Below are positions 9,007-17,268 of a DNA stretch of 64,000 nt, piece after piece; position 1 is the first letter of the stretch, and each line of letters starts with the position of its first letter. The notes under the pieces were generated by a model that saw nothing but the letters and a program-made list of their open reading frames with translations, was not told where the DNA came from and did not search any database. The DNA lies in assembly GCF_042140125.1 (NCBI RefSeq), contig NZ_CP159473.1; one strand, written 5' to 3'. The stretch comes from Rhodophyticola sp017644125. GTDB taxonomy: Bacteria > Pseudomonadota > Alphaproteobacteria > Rhodobacterales > Rhodobacteraceae. The translations under genes and the position numbers were made by a program.

Positions 9007-9482
9007 TTGTCGCCGCCAAGCGCATCGGCCACGTTGATCCGCCCGAAGTTCTGCAAGATCTGCCGCAGCAGGGTGATTTCCTGAACGCTGGTTTCGGTGA
9101 CCCGGCGCGACAGGGGCACGACCTGCCCGTCTTCCAGACCGAAGCGTTCGATATTCTGCACCACGCCGGCATCGTCGAAGGAAATCGCCACGATGTTGCG
9201 TTCGATGATCTCGGGCGCGCGGTAGGCGAAATTGCGGACACGGTAATCGGCGTAGAACCACGCCTCGTCGCGGATCACGCCCGAGGCGGCGGGCCGTCCA
9301 ACGCTGGATTCCACGCTTTCGCGGGTGTCCACGCCGGGCAGAATCGCGGCCAGTTCCTCTTCGGGCGGGACATATCCGTGATTGTTGAACGTGGCCGAAC
9401 AGGCCGCCGCCACCGTTATCACCAGCAGTGCCAAACCAAGCCGCACCCGCTGCCTGATGGGGAAAGTTCGCCCGATCGCCAT
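9003..9482 (-). CDS. bamE: Outer membrane protein assembly factor BamE-like lipoprotein
   Basis: Small SmpA/OmlA-family lipoprotein of 159 residues, an accessory part of the BAM complex that inserts beta-barrel proteins in the outer membrane. From the ATG at 9482 it has a basic N-terminus, a hydrophobic stretch and a lipobox-like VAAACS (cysteine near residue 28). The domain with ILPGVDTRESVESSVGRPA (about 46-64) is the typical BamE helix-turn start. A GTG- or ATG-like extension upstream would put the signal sequence in the interior, so the shorter form is chosen. The fold assignment is good; membership of the BAM complex is inferred. Confidence 0.85.
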   Translation of the reverse strand: MAIGRTFPIRQRVRLGLALLVITVAAACSATFNNHGYVPPEEELAAILPGVDTRESVESSVGRPAASGVIRDEAWFYADYRVRNFAYRAPEIIERNIVAISFDDAGVVQNIERFGLEDGQVVPLSRRVTETSVQEITLLRQILQNFGRINVADALGGDN

Positions 9483-9603
9483 TGCCCAACCCTTCTGCCG
9501 CGGGCTCTTGCAAGGCCCGCCAATCCTTTCTATCGGCTTACCCGACCCGCGCGCACAGGGCAAGCTGCACGCGCGTATCCGTTGACATCAGGAGCCTTTC
9601 GCA

Positions 9604-10200
9604 ATGACAGAGCCCGCCAGCGACCTGCCCCGCGCCGTCACCCGCCTTGGCGACATCCGCCGCGACAAGGCGCAGGCGTTCGAGTTGATCCCGACTGCCG
9701 GGGAGATGCGCGCGATCGCCCGGTCGCTGCAGATCGACGGGCTGCGCAAACTGCGCTTCACCGGCGCGCTGGACCGCGTTTCGGATGGCGAATTGCGGCT
9801 AAACGGCCATCTGGGCGCAACGGTCGTGCAACCCTGCATCATCACACTGGCCCCGGTGACGACCCGGATCGAGGCGGAGGTGACCCGCCGCTATCTGGCC
9901 GAGATGCCCGAGCCGGACCCGGAGCATGAGGAGGTGGAGATGCCCGAGGACGAGACGATGGAACCTCTGCGCCCGCGTCTGGACCTGGCGGAGGTGATGA
10001 TCGAGGCGCTGGCGCTGAACCTGCCGCTTTATCCGCGCGCCGAAGGGGCCGATCTGGGCGAGGCGGTGTTCGCCGAACCGGGTGTCGCGCCCCTGCGCGA
10101 CGAGGATACGCGCCCGTTTGCGGGCCTGTCGGGGCTGCGCGCGGCGCTGAAGGACGCCGATCCGGACGATGGGGGAGAGGATGGCGGCGGACAGGGCTGA
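9604..10200 (+). CDS. yceD: YceD family protein (DUF177), upstream of rpmF
   Basis: 198-residue acidic DUF177 protein of the kind encoded in front of rpmF in most bacteria; plant and bacterial relatives are linked to 23S rRNA accumulation. Typical features are the LRFTGALDRVSDGELRLNG segment (about 45-63) and the GATVVQPCIITLAPVTT strand pair (about 66-82). A DLAEVMIEALALNLPLYPRA motif (about 128-147) is followed by an acidic C-terminus. It starts 122 bases after the divergent bamE start and heads the block yceD, rpmF, plsX, fabH, ihfA and merR, all on the plus strand. A 239-base gap before rpmF probably holds a second promoter. Confidence 0.85.
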   Translation: MTEPASDLPRAVTRLGDIRRDKAQAFELIPTAGEMRAIARSLQIDGLRKLRFTGALDRVSDGELRLNGHLGATVVQPCIITLAPVTTRIEAEVTRRYLAEMPEPDPEHEEVEMPEDETMEPLRPRLDLAEVMIEALALNLPLYPRAEGADLGEAVFAEPGVAPLRDEDTRPFAGLSGLRAALKDADPDDGGEDGGGQG

Positions 10201-10240
10201 GCCCTTTGCGGCGGGTTTGGCGCGGGGCCGGGATTAGGGC

Positions 10241-10268
10241 TTGCATGGCGGGGGAATCCGAGTATGTT
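10241..10268 (+). promoter_or_regulatory. Possible sigma-70 promoter of rpmF
   Basis: Within the 239-base yceD-rpmF gap, TTGCAT (10241-10246) and TATGTT (10263-10268) are separated by 16 bases. This gives a plausible -35/-10 pair about 170 bases ahead of rpmF. The match is partial and no transcript data are available. Confidence 0.35.
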
Positions 10269-10439
10269 CCCGGCCTCATTCGCCGCCAAGAAAAGACGCG
10301 CCTTACCACAAGGTTGCGCCCGGCCGGACGGGGTGTGCCGGTAGCCGCTTGGCTAAGGCGTGATGACAGGAATAGAGTTAGACGGAACCCAGGGGTAAAA
10401 CCGGCCAGGCCGACCCCGCCCTAAATTTGAGGTTGAGAC

Positions 10440-10646
10440 ATGGCTGTCCCCCAGAACAAGATCACCAAATCGCGCCGCAACATGCGCCGGGCGCATGACG
10501 CATTGGTTGCAGACAATCCCAATGAATGCCCCAATTGCGGCGAGTTGAAACGCCCGCATCACATCTGCCCGTCCTGCGGGCATTATGCCGACCGCGAAGT
10601 GATCGCCCAGGCCGATGAGATCGACCTCGACGACGACGCGGCCTAA
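10440..10646 (+). CDS. rpmF: 50S ribosomal protein L32
   Basis: 68-residue ribosomal protein of the large subunit. It begins MAVPQNKITKSRRNMRRAHD, the conserved basic N-terminus. A zinc-ribbon-like pair, CPNCGELKRPHHICPSC, gives four cysteines (about 31-34 and 44-47). The acidic tail ending EIDLDDDAA is common in alphaproteobacterial L32. A GAGGTTGAGAC stretch precedes the ATG. It sits 18 bases ahead of plsX, the usual rpmF-plsX-fabH arrangement that ties ribosome and membrane lipid synthesis. Confidence 0.97.
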   Translation: MAVPQNKITKSRRNMRRAHDALVADNPNECPNCGELKRPHHICPSCGHYADREVIAQADEIDLDDDAA

Positions 10647-10664
10647 GCGCGGCCCGGGGGCGGC

Positions 10665-11792
10665 ATGACCGATAAGGCAGCACTGACCGGGGCACAGATT
10701 CCCGGCACAGTTCTGTCTATTGATGCCATGGGGGGCGATCTGGGCCCCTCCGCGGTTGTCTCCGGCATGGCCAAATCGGCCAGCAAGAATCCCAATATCC
10801 GGTTCATCGTCCATGGCGACGAGGCGGAACTGACCCGCCTGATCGAGCGCAAGAAAGTGTTGGCGGGTCGCTGCGACATCCGCCATGCGGAAGCGGTCGT
10901 GACGATGGACGAAAAGCCCAGCCTGGTGATGCGCCACGGCAAGAACACCTCCATGTGGTCGGCGGTGGAATCGGTGCGGGCGGGCGAGGCCAAGGTCGCG
11001 GTGAGCTGCGGGAATACCGGCGCGCTGATGCTGATGTCGATGCTGCGCCTTCGCAAGATCGAGGGTGTGAACCGGCCCGCCATCGCCTGTCTCTGGCCGT
11101 CGCGCAATCCGCAGGGGTTCAACGTGATGCTGGATGCGGGCGCCGATATCCGCGCCGATGCCGAAGACCTGCTGCAATACGCGCTGATGGGCGCCAGCTA
11201 TGCCCGCAACGGGCTGGACCTGAAGCGCCCGCGGGTGGGCCTGCTGAATGTGGGCACCGAAGAGCACAAGGGCCGGGCCGAGCTGAAGATGGCCCATGAC
11301 CTGATCGAACGGGTGGCGCCTGCGGCGAATTTCGAGTTCATCGGCAATGTGGAGGGCGGCGACCTGCCTTCGGACCGGGTGGATGTGGTGGTGACCGACG
11401 GGTTCACCGGCAACGTGGCGCTGAAAACCGGCGAAGGCACGGCGCGGATGATCCGCGAATTGCTGGGTGAGGCGTTTCGCTATTCGCCCCTGTCGCGGAT
11501 CGCCGCGCTTCTGGCGCTGACCTCGATGCGCCGCCTGTCGAAACGGATCGACCCGCGCCGGGTGAATGGCGGCGTGTTTCTGGGCCTGAACGGAACGATC
11601 GTGAAATCCCACGGCTCCTCCGACCCGACGGGAATGGCGGCCGCGATCAAGCTTGCGGCGCGACTTGCGGCCTCCGATTTCACCGAGCGTCTGGCCGCCC
11701 GGATCGGCGATGCCGAAGAGGCCGCGGCGGCCGCCATCCACGAGGCGGAAGAAAAACAAGAACAAGAAGAACAACAAGAGAGCAAGTCATGA
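10665..11792 (+). CDS. plsX: Phosphate acyltransferase PlsX
   Basis: Converts acyl-ACP to acyl-phosphate, the acyl donor for PlsY at the first step of phospholipid synthesis; peripheral membrane enzyme of 375 residues. Conserved stretches are LSIDAMGGDLGPSAVVSGM (about 16-34), the VAVSCGNTGALM motif (about 109-120), RPAIACLWP (about 133-141) and GFTGNVALKTGEGTARM (about 246-262). The C-terminus carries a very Glu/Gln-rich run of about 20 residues that is variable in the family. Its stop overlaps the fabH start by four bases (ATGA), so translation is coupled. Confidence 0.95.
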   Translation: MTDKAALTGAQIPGTVLSIDAMGGDLGPSAVVSGMAKSASKNPNIRFIVHGDEAELTRLIERKKVLAGRCDIRHAEAVVTMDEKPSLVMRHGKNTSMWSAVESVRAGEAKVAVSCGNTGALMLMSMLRLRKIEGVNRPAIACLWPSRNPQGFNVMLDAGADIRADAEDLLQYALMGASYARNGLDLKRPRVGLLNVGTEEHKGRAELKMAHDLIERVAPAANFEFIGNVEGGDLPSDRVDVVVTDGFTGNVALKTGEGTARMIRELLGEAFRYSPLSRIAALLALTSMRRLSKRIDPRRVNGGVFLGLNGTIVKSHGSSDPTGMAAAIKLAARLAASDFTERLAARIGDAEEAAAAAIHEAEEKQEQEEQQESKS

Positions 11793-12763
11793 CCCTGCGC
11801 GCCGTTCCCGTCGGTATCGGCCATTATCTGCCCGCGCGGATCGTGCCGAATTCCGAGTTCGAGAAGACGATCGACACCACCGATGAGTGGATCAGATCCC
11901 GCTCGGGCATCGAGCGGCGCCATTTCGCGGCGGAGGGCGAAACCACCTCCGACATGGCGATTGCCGCGGCCAGGGCCGCGCTGGCGGATGCGGGGCTTGA
12001 CCCCGGCGATATCGACGCGCTGATCGTCGCCACATCGACCCCGGATCTGACATTCCCGTCGGCGGCGACGATGGTGCAGGCGGGCCTTGGCCTGAAGAGC
12101 GGTTTTGCCTTCGACGTGCAGGCGGTCTGCGCGGGATTTGTCTATGCGCTCTCCACGGCGAATGCGTTCATCACCTCGGGGCAGGTCAAGCGGGTCATGG
12201 TGATCGGTGCGGAGACCTTCAGCCGGATCATGGACTGGCAGGATCGCGGCACCTGCGTGCTGTTCGGCGACGGGGCCGGTGCGCTGATCCTTGAGGCGCA
12301 GGAGGGCAAGGGCACCCCGCAGGATCGGGGCATTCTGGCGACCGATCTGCATTCGGACGGGGATTTCCGCGATCTACTCTATGTGGACGGAGGCGTCTCG
12401 TCCACACAATCCACCGGTGTCTTGCGGATGCAGGGGCGGGAAGTGTTCCGCCATGCCGTTGAAAAGCTTGCCGAAACAGCCCATACCGCGCTCGGCAAGG
12501 CCGGGTTGGGGGCCGAAGACGTCGACTGGATCGTGCCTCATCAGGCCAATCTGCGGATCATCACCCGCACCGCGCAGAAGATGGGCGTGGGCATGGATCG
12601 GGTCGTGGTGACCGTGCAGGATCATGGCAATACCTCGGCCGCGTCGATCCCGCTTGCGCTGTCCGTCGGCGTGGCGCGCGGGCAGATCAAGCGGGGCGAT
12701 CTGCTGGTCACCGAGGCGATCGGCGGCGGGCTGGCATGGGGCGCGGTTATCCTGCGCTGGTAG
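11789..12763 (+). CDS. fabH: 3-oxoacyl-ACP synthase III
   Basis: Initiates type II fatty acid synthesis by condensing acetyl-CoA with malonyl-ACP. 324 residues with the Cys-His-Asn triad: Cys in VQAVCAGFVYA (about 114), His in DWIVPHQANLRI (about 251) and Asn in VQDHGNTSAASIP (about 281). The N-terminal GIGHYLPARIVPNSEFE and the DEWIRSRSGIERR loop are typical. It overlaps plsX by four bases. A gap of about 100 bases follows before ihfA; it includes CTATCCACA (12790-12798), one mismatch from a DnaA box. Confidence 0.96.
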   Translation: MTLRAVPVGIGHYLPARIVPNSEFEKTIDTTDEWIRSRSGIERRHFAAEGETTSDMAIAAARAALADAGLDPGDIDALIVATSTPDLTFPSAATMVQAGLGLKSGFAFDVQAVCAGFVYALSTANAFITSGQVKRVMVIGAETFSRIMDWQDRGTCVLFGDGAGALILEAQEGKGTPQDRGILATDLHSDGDFRDLLYVDGGVSSTQSTGVLRMQGREVFRHAVEKLAETAHTALGKAGLGAEDVDWIVPHQANLRIITRTAQKMGVGMDRVVVTVQDHGNTSAASIPLALSVGVARGQIKRGDLLVTEAIGGGLAWGAVILRW

Positions 12764-12865
12764 GCCCGAAGCGGGCGGCAAATCAGCGCCTATCCACAAG
12801 CCCTTGATATTGACTTGAGAAATACCATCGCTCATGCTGTTGCGAAATACATGGGGAATGATGGC

Positions 12866-13168
12866 ATGGCTGGTAAAACTCTCACACGGATGGATCTCAG
12901 CGAAGCGGTGTTTCGCGAGGTGGGTCTGTCGCGCAACGAAAGCGCCCAACTGGTGGAGCGCGTGCTGGAGTTGATGTCGGACAATCTGGTGGAGGGCGGT
13001 CAGGTGAAAATCTCGTCCTTCGGCACATTTTCGGTCCGCAACAAGACCGCCCGTGTCGGCCGGAATCCGAAGACCGGCGAAGAGGTGCCCATTCTGCCCC
13101 GCCGGGTGCTGACCTTTCGCCCCAGCCATCTCATGAAAGACCGGGTGGCCGCGGGCAACCGCAGGTAA
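12866..13168 (+). CDS. ihfA: Integration host factor subunit alpha
   Basis: Nucleoid-associated DNA-bending protein of 100 residues that pairs with IhfB. The start is placed at ATG 12866 (MAGKTLTRMDLSEAVFREVG), where all family members begin. An upstream TTG (12815) or ATG (12851) would only add unconserved residues. The beta-arm signature VKISSFGTFSVRNK and ARVGRNPKTGEEVPI with the intercalating proline is intact. It is encoded directly ahead of a MerR-family gene, the order seen in many alphaproteobacteria. Confidence 0.95.
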   Translation: MAGKTLTRMDLSEAVFREVGLSRNESAQLVERVLELMSDNLVEGGQVKISSFGTFSVRNKTARVGRNPKTGEEVPILPRRVLTFRPSHLMKDRVAAGNRR

Positions 13169-13178
13169 GGCCGCGCAG

Positions 13179-13874
13179 ATGTCCAAATCTCCGCAAGCTT
13201 TTCGCACCATCCGCGAGGTGGCCGAATGGCTTGACGTGGCCGCCCATGTGCTGCGCTTCTGGGAAAGCAAGTTTCCACAGATAAAACCGGTCAAACGGGC
13301 CGGCGGACGGCGATATTACCGGCCCGCGGACATGGCCCTGGTCGGCGGGATCAAGGTTCTGCTGCATGAGCAGGGCCTGACCATCCGCGGGGTCAAGAAG
13401 ATGATCCGCGAGGAAGGCGTGGCCCATATCGCGAGCCTGTCGCCGCCGTTCGAGGCCGCGGGCGTCGAAACGCTGAGTGGAACGCTGGTGACCGAGGAGG
13501 ATCTGCAGGAGAATGCGGCGGACCCCGCTGGCAATACGGAGGCGGACGGGGCTGAGCCCGAGGCGGAGCAGGTGCCGGACACCCCCCCTGCCCCTGCGGA
13601 ACTGCCGCTTGAGGAGACGACTCAATCTGAGGCTGAGGCTGAGGCTGAACCGGACCCCGAGCCGGAACCCGTGGCAGCGCAAAGCCCGGAGACGGCCGCC
13701 GGGGCCGATTCGCCCCGCGCCGCCCCCGCCGGGCAGGTCGATCATGTCGCCCATCTGCGCGATCTCGTGGCCCGCGGCGCCGATCTGCCGGCGGATCGCC
13801 GTCAGGCGCTGGCCCCGGCGCTGGCCCGGTTGCAGGCCCTGCGCGACAGGCTGGCCGGCAGCCCGCCGGGTTGA
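13179..13874 (+). CDS. MerR family transcriptional regulator with long acidic tail
   Basis: 231 residues. The N-terminal winged helix (about 8-78) contains FRTIREVAEWLDVAAHVLRFWE and the wing RAGGRRYYRPADM, both canonical MerR signatures. A low-complexity Glu/Pro/Ala region (about 95-190) follows, then a short C-terminal helical segment. No cysteine metal site was found, so it is not a CueR- or ZntR-type sensor. Members of this ihfA-linked group have no assigned ligand. It starts 11 bases after ihfA and is probably in the same operon; the tRNA gene follows 82 bases later. Confidence 0.85.
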   Translation: MSKSPQAFRTIREVAEWLDVAAHVLRFWESKFPQIKPVKRAGGRRYYRPADMALVGGIKVLLHEQGLTIRGVKKMIREEGVAHIASLSPPFEAAGVETLSGTLVTEEDLQENAADPAGNTEADGAEPEAEQVPDTPPAPAELPLEETTQSEAEAEAEPDPEPEPVAAQSPETAAGADSPRAAPAGQVDHVAHLRDLVARGADLPADRRQALAPALARLQALRDRLAGSPPG

Positions 13875-13956
13875 GACCGGCCCCCGCGCGCCCACCGATG
13901 ACAGCCCCTGTTTCCAGCTTGCACGTTCTCGCAAAATCGCTAGAAGGGCGGGACGT

Positions 13957-14033
13957 CGGGCTATGGCGCAGCCTGGTAGCGCGTCCGTCTGGGGGACGGA
14001 AGGTCGCAGGTTCGAGTCCTGCTAGCCCGACCA
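13957..14033 (+). tRNA. tRNA-Pro (anticodon GGG)
   Basis: A 77-base cloverleaf. The acceptor arm CGGGCTA pairs with TAGCCCG, and the D-arm is GCGCAGCCTGGTAGCGC. The anticodon stem TCCGT/ACGGA encloses loop CTGGGGG with anticodon GGG at 13991-13993. The T-arm GCAGGTTCGAGTCCTGC precedes the discriminator A and an encoded CCA end. It reads CCC and CCU proline codons. Confidence 0.97.
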
Positions 14034-14040
14034 TTTCAAG

Positions 14041-14076
14041 AACCGCCCGGGCCCGTTTGGGCGGGGCGGTTTTTTG
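14041..14076 (+). terminator. Intrinsic terminator after tRNA-Pro
   Basis: AACCGCCC pairs with the downstream GGGCGGGGCGGTT in a GC-rich hairpin that ends in a TTTTTT run, starting eight bases after the tRNA CCA. Confidence 0.85.
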
Positions 14077-14097
14077 ATGGCTGAAAAGGGGGCCGTG

Positions 14098-15174
14098 ATG
14101 ATGCAAGGCGTTCTGCCCGACCACGCAATCCGGGCGATGATCGACCGGCGGGAGATTGCCGCCGTCATTCCCCCGACCGCGGATCAGATCCAGCCGGCCA
14201 GTCTCGACCTGCGCCTTGGCACCACCGCATATCGCGTGCGCGCCTCCTTTCTGGCCGGCGACGGGACGACGGTGGCGGCGCGGCTGAACGAGTTCGAGAT
14301 GCACCGGGTCGATCTGACCCCGGGCGCGGTTCTGGAAAAGGGCTGCGTCTATGTGGTGCCCCTGATGGAGGAGCTGTCGCTGCCCGATGATGTAAGCGCG
14401 GTGGCCAATGCCAAAAGCTCCACCGGGCGGCTAGACCTTCTGACCCGCACGATCACCGATGGCGGCGTGGAGTTCGACCGGATCGGCCCGGGCTATCGCG
14501 GCCCGCTCTATGCGGAGATCTGCCCGCGCTCCTTCAGCGTGCTGGTCCGCCCCGGGATGCGGCTCAACCAGATCCGGTTCCGGCAGGGACAGGCCGTTCT
14601 GAGCGATGACGACCTGCGCGCGCGCCACGCGGAAAGCCCGCTGGTCTCGGGCACGGCGGTGATCGACGAGGGGCTTGGCTTTTCCGTCGATCTGAAGCCG
14701 GATACCGGTGATCTGGTGGGCTACCGGGCCAAACCGCATACCGGCGTGATCGATCTGGACAACATCGCAGGCTATGACCCGGCCGATTTCTGGGAAGAAG
14801 TGCGCACGGACGAAGCCCGCATCATTCTGGACCCCGGCGCGTTCTACATTCTGGTGAGCCGGGAGGCGGTGACGATCCCGCCCGATTGCGCCGCCGAGAT
14901 GTCCCCCTATCTGGCGATGGTGGGTGAGTTCCGCGTGCATTACGCGGGGTTCTTCGATCCCGGTTTCGGCCATGCGGAGGCGGGCGGCACGGGCGCGCGC
15001 GGCGTGCTTGAGGTGCGGTGCCACGAGGCGCCCTTCGTGCTGGAACACGGGCAGGTCGTCGGGCGTCTGGTCTATGAGAAGATGGCGGCCCTGCCGGAGC
15101 GGCTCTACGGCGCCGATCTGGCCTCCAACTATCAAGGTCAGGGGCTGAAACTCTCCAAGCATTTCAGGATGTAG
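14098..15174 (+). CDS. dcd: 2'-deoxycytidine 5'-triphosphate deaminase (long, two-domain form)
   Basis: Deaminates dCTP to dUTP for thymidylate synthesis. At 358 residues it is about twice the length of E. coli Dcd. The N-terminal half carries the dUTPase-fold motifs PTADQIQPASLDLRLG (about 22-37), ANAKSSTGRLDL (about 102-113, the active-site loop) and GPLYAEICPRSF (about 136-147). The second half (about 190-358) repeats the fold without a clear catalytic loop. The start is put at ATG 14098 because an AAGGGGG site precedes it; the ATG at 14077 lies in the terminator's T-run. Confidence 0.9.
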   Translation: MMQGVLPDHAIRAMIDRREIAAVIPPTADQIQPASLDLRLGTTAYRVRASFLAGDGTTVAARLNEFEMHRVDLTPGAVLEKGCVYVVPLMEELSLPDDVSAVANAKSSTGRLDLLTRTITDGGVEFDRIGPGYRGPLYAEICPRSFSVLVRPGMRLNQIRFRQGQAVLSDDDLRARHAESPLVSGTAVIDEGLGFSVDLKPDTGDLVGYRAKPHTGVIDLDNIAGYDPADFWEEVRTDEARIILDPGAFYILVSREAVTIPPDCAAEMSPYLAMVGEFRVHYAGFFDPGFGHAEAGGTGARGVLEVRCHEAPFVLEHGQVVGRLVYEKMAALPERLYGADLASNYQGQGLKLSKHFRM

Positions 15175-15192
15175 CGGGCCCTGCGCGGCCGT

Positions 15193-16389
15193 TCAGCCGG
15201 TCAGAAGTGTGGAATAATACATCAGCCCATGCCGGGTCAGCTCATCAGAGACCGGGGCCCAGACGGCGTTGAAGGCGATGGGATCGAGCCCCGCCGCCGC
15301 GCCGATCTGGCTCAGGTTGGCCCGGCCCGTGACATGGCGCAGGCACCGGGCGGCCATGCCGGACACCGGCAGTTCCATCTTTTCGCCCGCCAATGTCACC
15401 GGCACCACGCCTTTGCGGGTGACCACCTCGGCCAGTTTGGGCCCGGACACGCCCTTGAGATGGGGCACCGCCCCGGGCCCCGGCCGCGCCACCCGCCCGG
15501 CCGCGTTATGGGCGGCATAGATCACATGGGTCTTGATCGTGCCGCGCAGCTTTTCGGCAAGCTCCATCCGCGCCAGATCGTCCATCCCCACCATGAGACG
15601 CGGATCGCCCACGATGGGCGCCGGATCGTAGAGATGGGCCTGCGGGCTGCCGACCAGGTCCAGCCCCGCCGCGCCGAGCGTTTCGACAAGCTGGCGGATC
15701 GTGTAGGGCCTGTCCTGCCCATGCAGGAGCAGGTCGTAAAAGCCCGCATCCCCCTCCAGATGGTCGCCCAGATGCGGGTTGCGCTTGAACGGATGGCCCT
15801 CGGGCAGGCGGGCGAAGATCGCCCGGGCCTGACGCAGCCTGTCGCGCGGGCTGCCCTGCAACAGCGCGCCGAACGCCTCTTGCAGGGGATAGACCCCGGC
15901 ACGGCCGTAGGGCGCATAGACCATCAGCCCGATCCCGCCGCCATCGGCCAGCGCCGCGCCAAGCGCATCGAAGCCAAGCTGCGGCTCGGGTAAATGATGC
16001 AGCACGCCGCAGCAATCGATATAGTCGAACGGCCCGTATTGCGCCGCATCGAGAAGCGATGCGGTGTGGAAGGCGATGCCGCGCAGACCCCGCGCCCTGG
16101 CCCGCGCCTCGGCCACGCGGCGCGCGGCGGCGGACAGGTCGAGATAGGTAATCTCGTAAGGCTTTCCGGCACTTGTGAGCGTTTGTGCAAGCTGGATCAG
16201 CGCGTCGCCCGTACCCCCGCCGGCCACCAGAACGCGAAAGCTGCGCGACCAGTCGCGCTGCCCTGCGAACAGGAAATGGTCGATCTCCAGCGGATGGCTG
16301 GGCGAGCCGGTGACCAGCCGCTTCTTCTCATCCTCCGGGTCGCGATGGGGATAGGGATAGGCGTCGTATTGGGCGGCGATATCATCCAT
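15193..16389 (-). CDS. Class I SAM-dependent methyltransferase
   Basis: 398 residues. The N-terminal part (YDAYPYPHRDPEDE, about 8-21) leads into a Rossmann methyltransferase domain. Its SAM loop is VLVAGGGTGDAL (about 53-64), with the acidic ribose-binding strand ITYLDLSAAARR (about 79-90) and the post-motif FDYIDCCGVLHHLPEP (about 117-132). The remaining 190 residues are an all-helical extension of unknown role. The start overlaps the stop of the upstream DUF3445 gene (TGATG), so the two are co-translated. The substrate cannot be predicted. Confidence 0.8.
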   Translation of the reverse strand: MDDIAAQYDAYPYPHRDPEDEKKRLVTGSPSHPLEIDHFLFAGQRDWSRSFRVLVAGGGTGDALIQLAQTLTSAGKPYEITYLDLSAAARRVAEARARARGLRGIAFHTASLLDAAQYGPFDYIDCCGVLHHLPEPQLGFDALGAALADGGGIGLMVYAPYGRAGVYPLQEAFGALLQGSPRDRLRQARAIFARLPEGHPFKRNPHLGDHLEGDAGFYDLLLHGQDRPYTIRQLVETLGAAGLDLVGSPQAHLYDPAPIVGDPRLMVGMDDLARMELAEKLRGTIKTHVIYAAHNAAGRVARPGPGAVPHLKGVSGPKLAEVVTRKGVVPVTLAGEKMELPVSGMAARCLRHVTGRANLSQIGAAAGLDPIAFNAVWAPVSDELTRHGLMYYSTLLTG

Positions 16390-17183
16390 CAGGTTCGCCC
16401 TTCATATTCGATCGGATGGGTCTTGAGCGTCGCCAGTTGGGACGCGGTCAGGGACGCGAAGGGCAACACCCATGTGTGGATGGAAAACACCACCGCCCCC
16501 GTGTCCGGCAGCCGCAATATGCATTGCCGTTCCGAGCGCAGGTAGTCCGGGCGCTCCGCCGGGGCGACGCGCGGCTGCATCTCGGTTCTGGGGTGATAGA
16601 GCGCCGGGTCCGCGTAGAGCAGCGCGTTCTGCCGCCAGAGCGGGCGATCGGGGTGGACCCTATCGAACAGGCGCTGCACCCGAGGGGCTATATCGGCGTC
16701 ATAGACGGAAACCGGGGCGTGGATGCGGCTGAGCGGGTGGCCGATCTTCTCGGCCAGTGTCCAGCTTGCCGGAAAGCAGAGCGCCGCGGCGGTCAGCACA
16801 TGCTCGGGCGCGCTATCCGGTTTTTCCAGAATGCACAGATCCTCCTGCACCAGCCGGGCGGCGGTCAGAAGCGGCGGCCCGTCAAGCGGCACGGTCACCC
16901 CGTCGGGGCGGGTCACCTGCCCTGCCGCGCGCCGGTAGCCGGCGCCCAGATGGGCGAGGATCAGCGCCAGAAGCTCCGCCGCGGGCGCGTCGGACGGGCC
17001 CGGCGCCAGCACCTCCGCCCGGCGTTCGCTCAGCAACTGGTCCCGCGCGGCCATCTGCCCGGCGAAGGCGTCATCCACCACCAGCCAGTCGGTCATCCGC
17101 AGCGGCTGCACCCCCGGAAGGCGCCGGCTTGCTTCGGTCGTCCAGGGCGCAAAAGGCAGGGTCTTCTGAAAGATGTGTTCCAA
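16389..17183 (-). CDS. Heme-dependent oxidative N-demethylase-like protein (DUF3445)
   Basis: 264 residues from a TTG at 17183 that has a GGAAAGG site five bases upstream; an ATG at 17249 would add 22 unconserved residues. DUF3445 features are the opening HIFQKTLPFAPW, GVTVPLDGPPLLTAARLVQEDL (here about 95-116), CFPASWTLAEKIGHPLSRIHAPV (about 137-159), and the C-terminal ILRLPDTGAVVFSIHTW. In the family this fold holds a haem and demethylates small N-methylated amines such as dimethylamine. The gene is divergent from dddP, with 85 bases between starts, and is coupled to the methyltransferase downstream. Confidence 0.8.
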   Translation of the reverse strand: MEHIFQKTLPFAPWTTEASRRLPGVQPLRMTDWLVVDDAFAGQMAARDQLLSERRAEVLAPGPSDAPAAELLALILAHLGAGYRRAAGQVTRPDGVTVPLDGPPLLTAARLVQEDLCILEKPDSAPEHVLTAAALCFPASWTLAEKIGHPLSRIHAPVSVYDADIAPRVQRLFDRVHPDRPLWRQNALLYADPALYHPRTEMQPRVAPAERPDYLRSERQCILRLPDTGAVVFSIHTWVLPFASLTASQLATLKTHPIEYEGRT

Positions 17184-17268
17184 ATCCGACCTTTCCGGTG
17201 CCGCATTCCGGCGCGATGGGCCCGTCGCGGACCCGCAGGCTGGCCACATGGTGGTGAGGACGCCCGAG

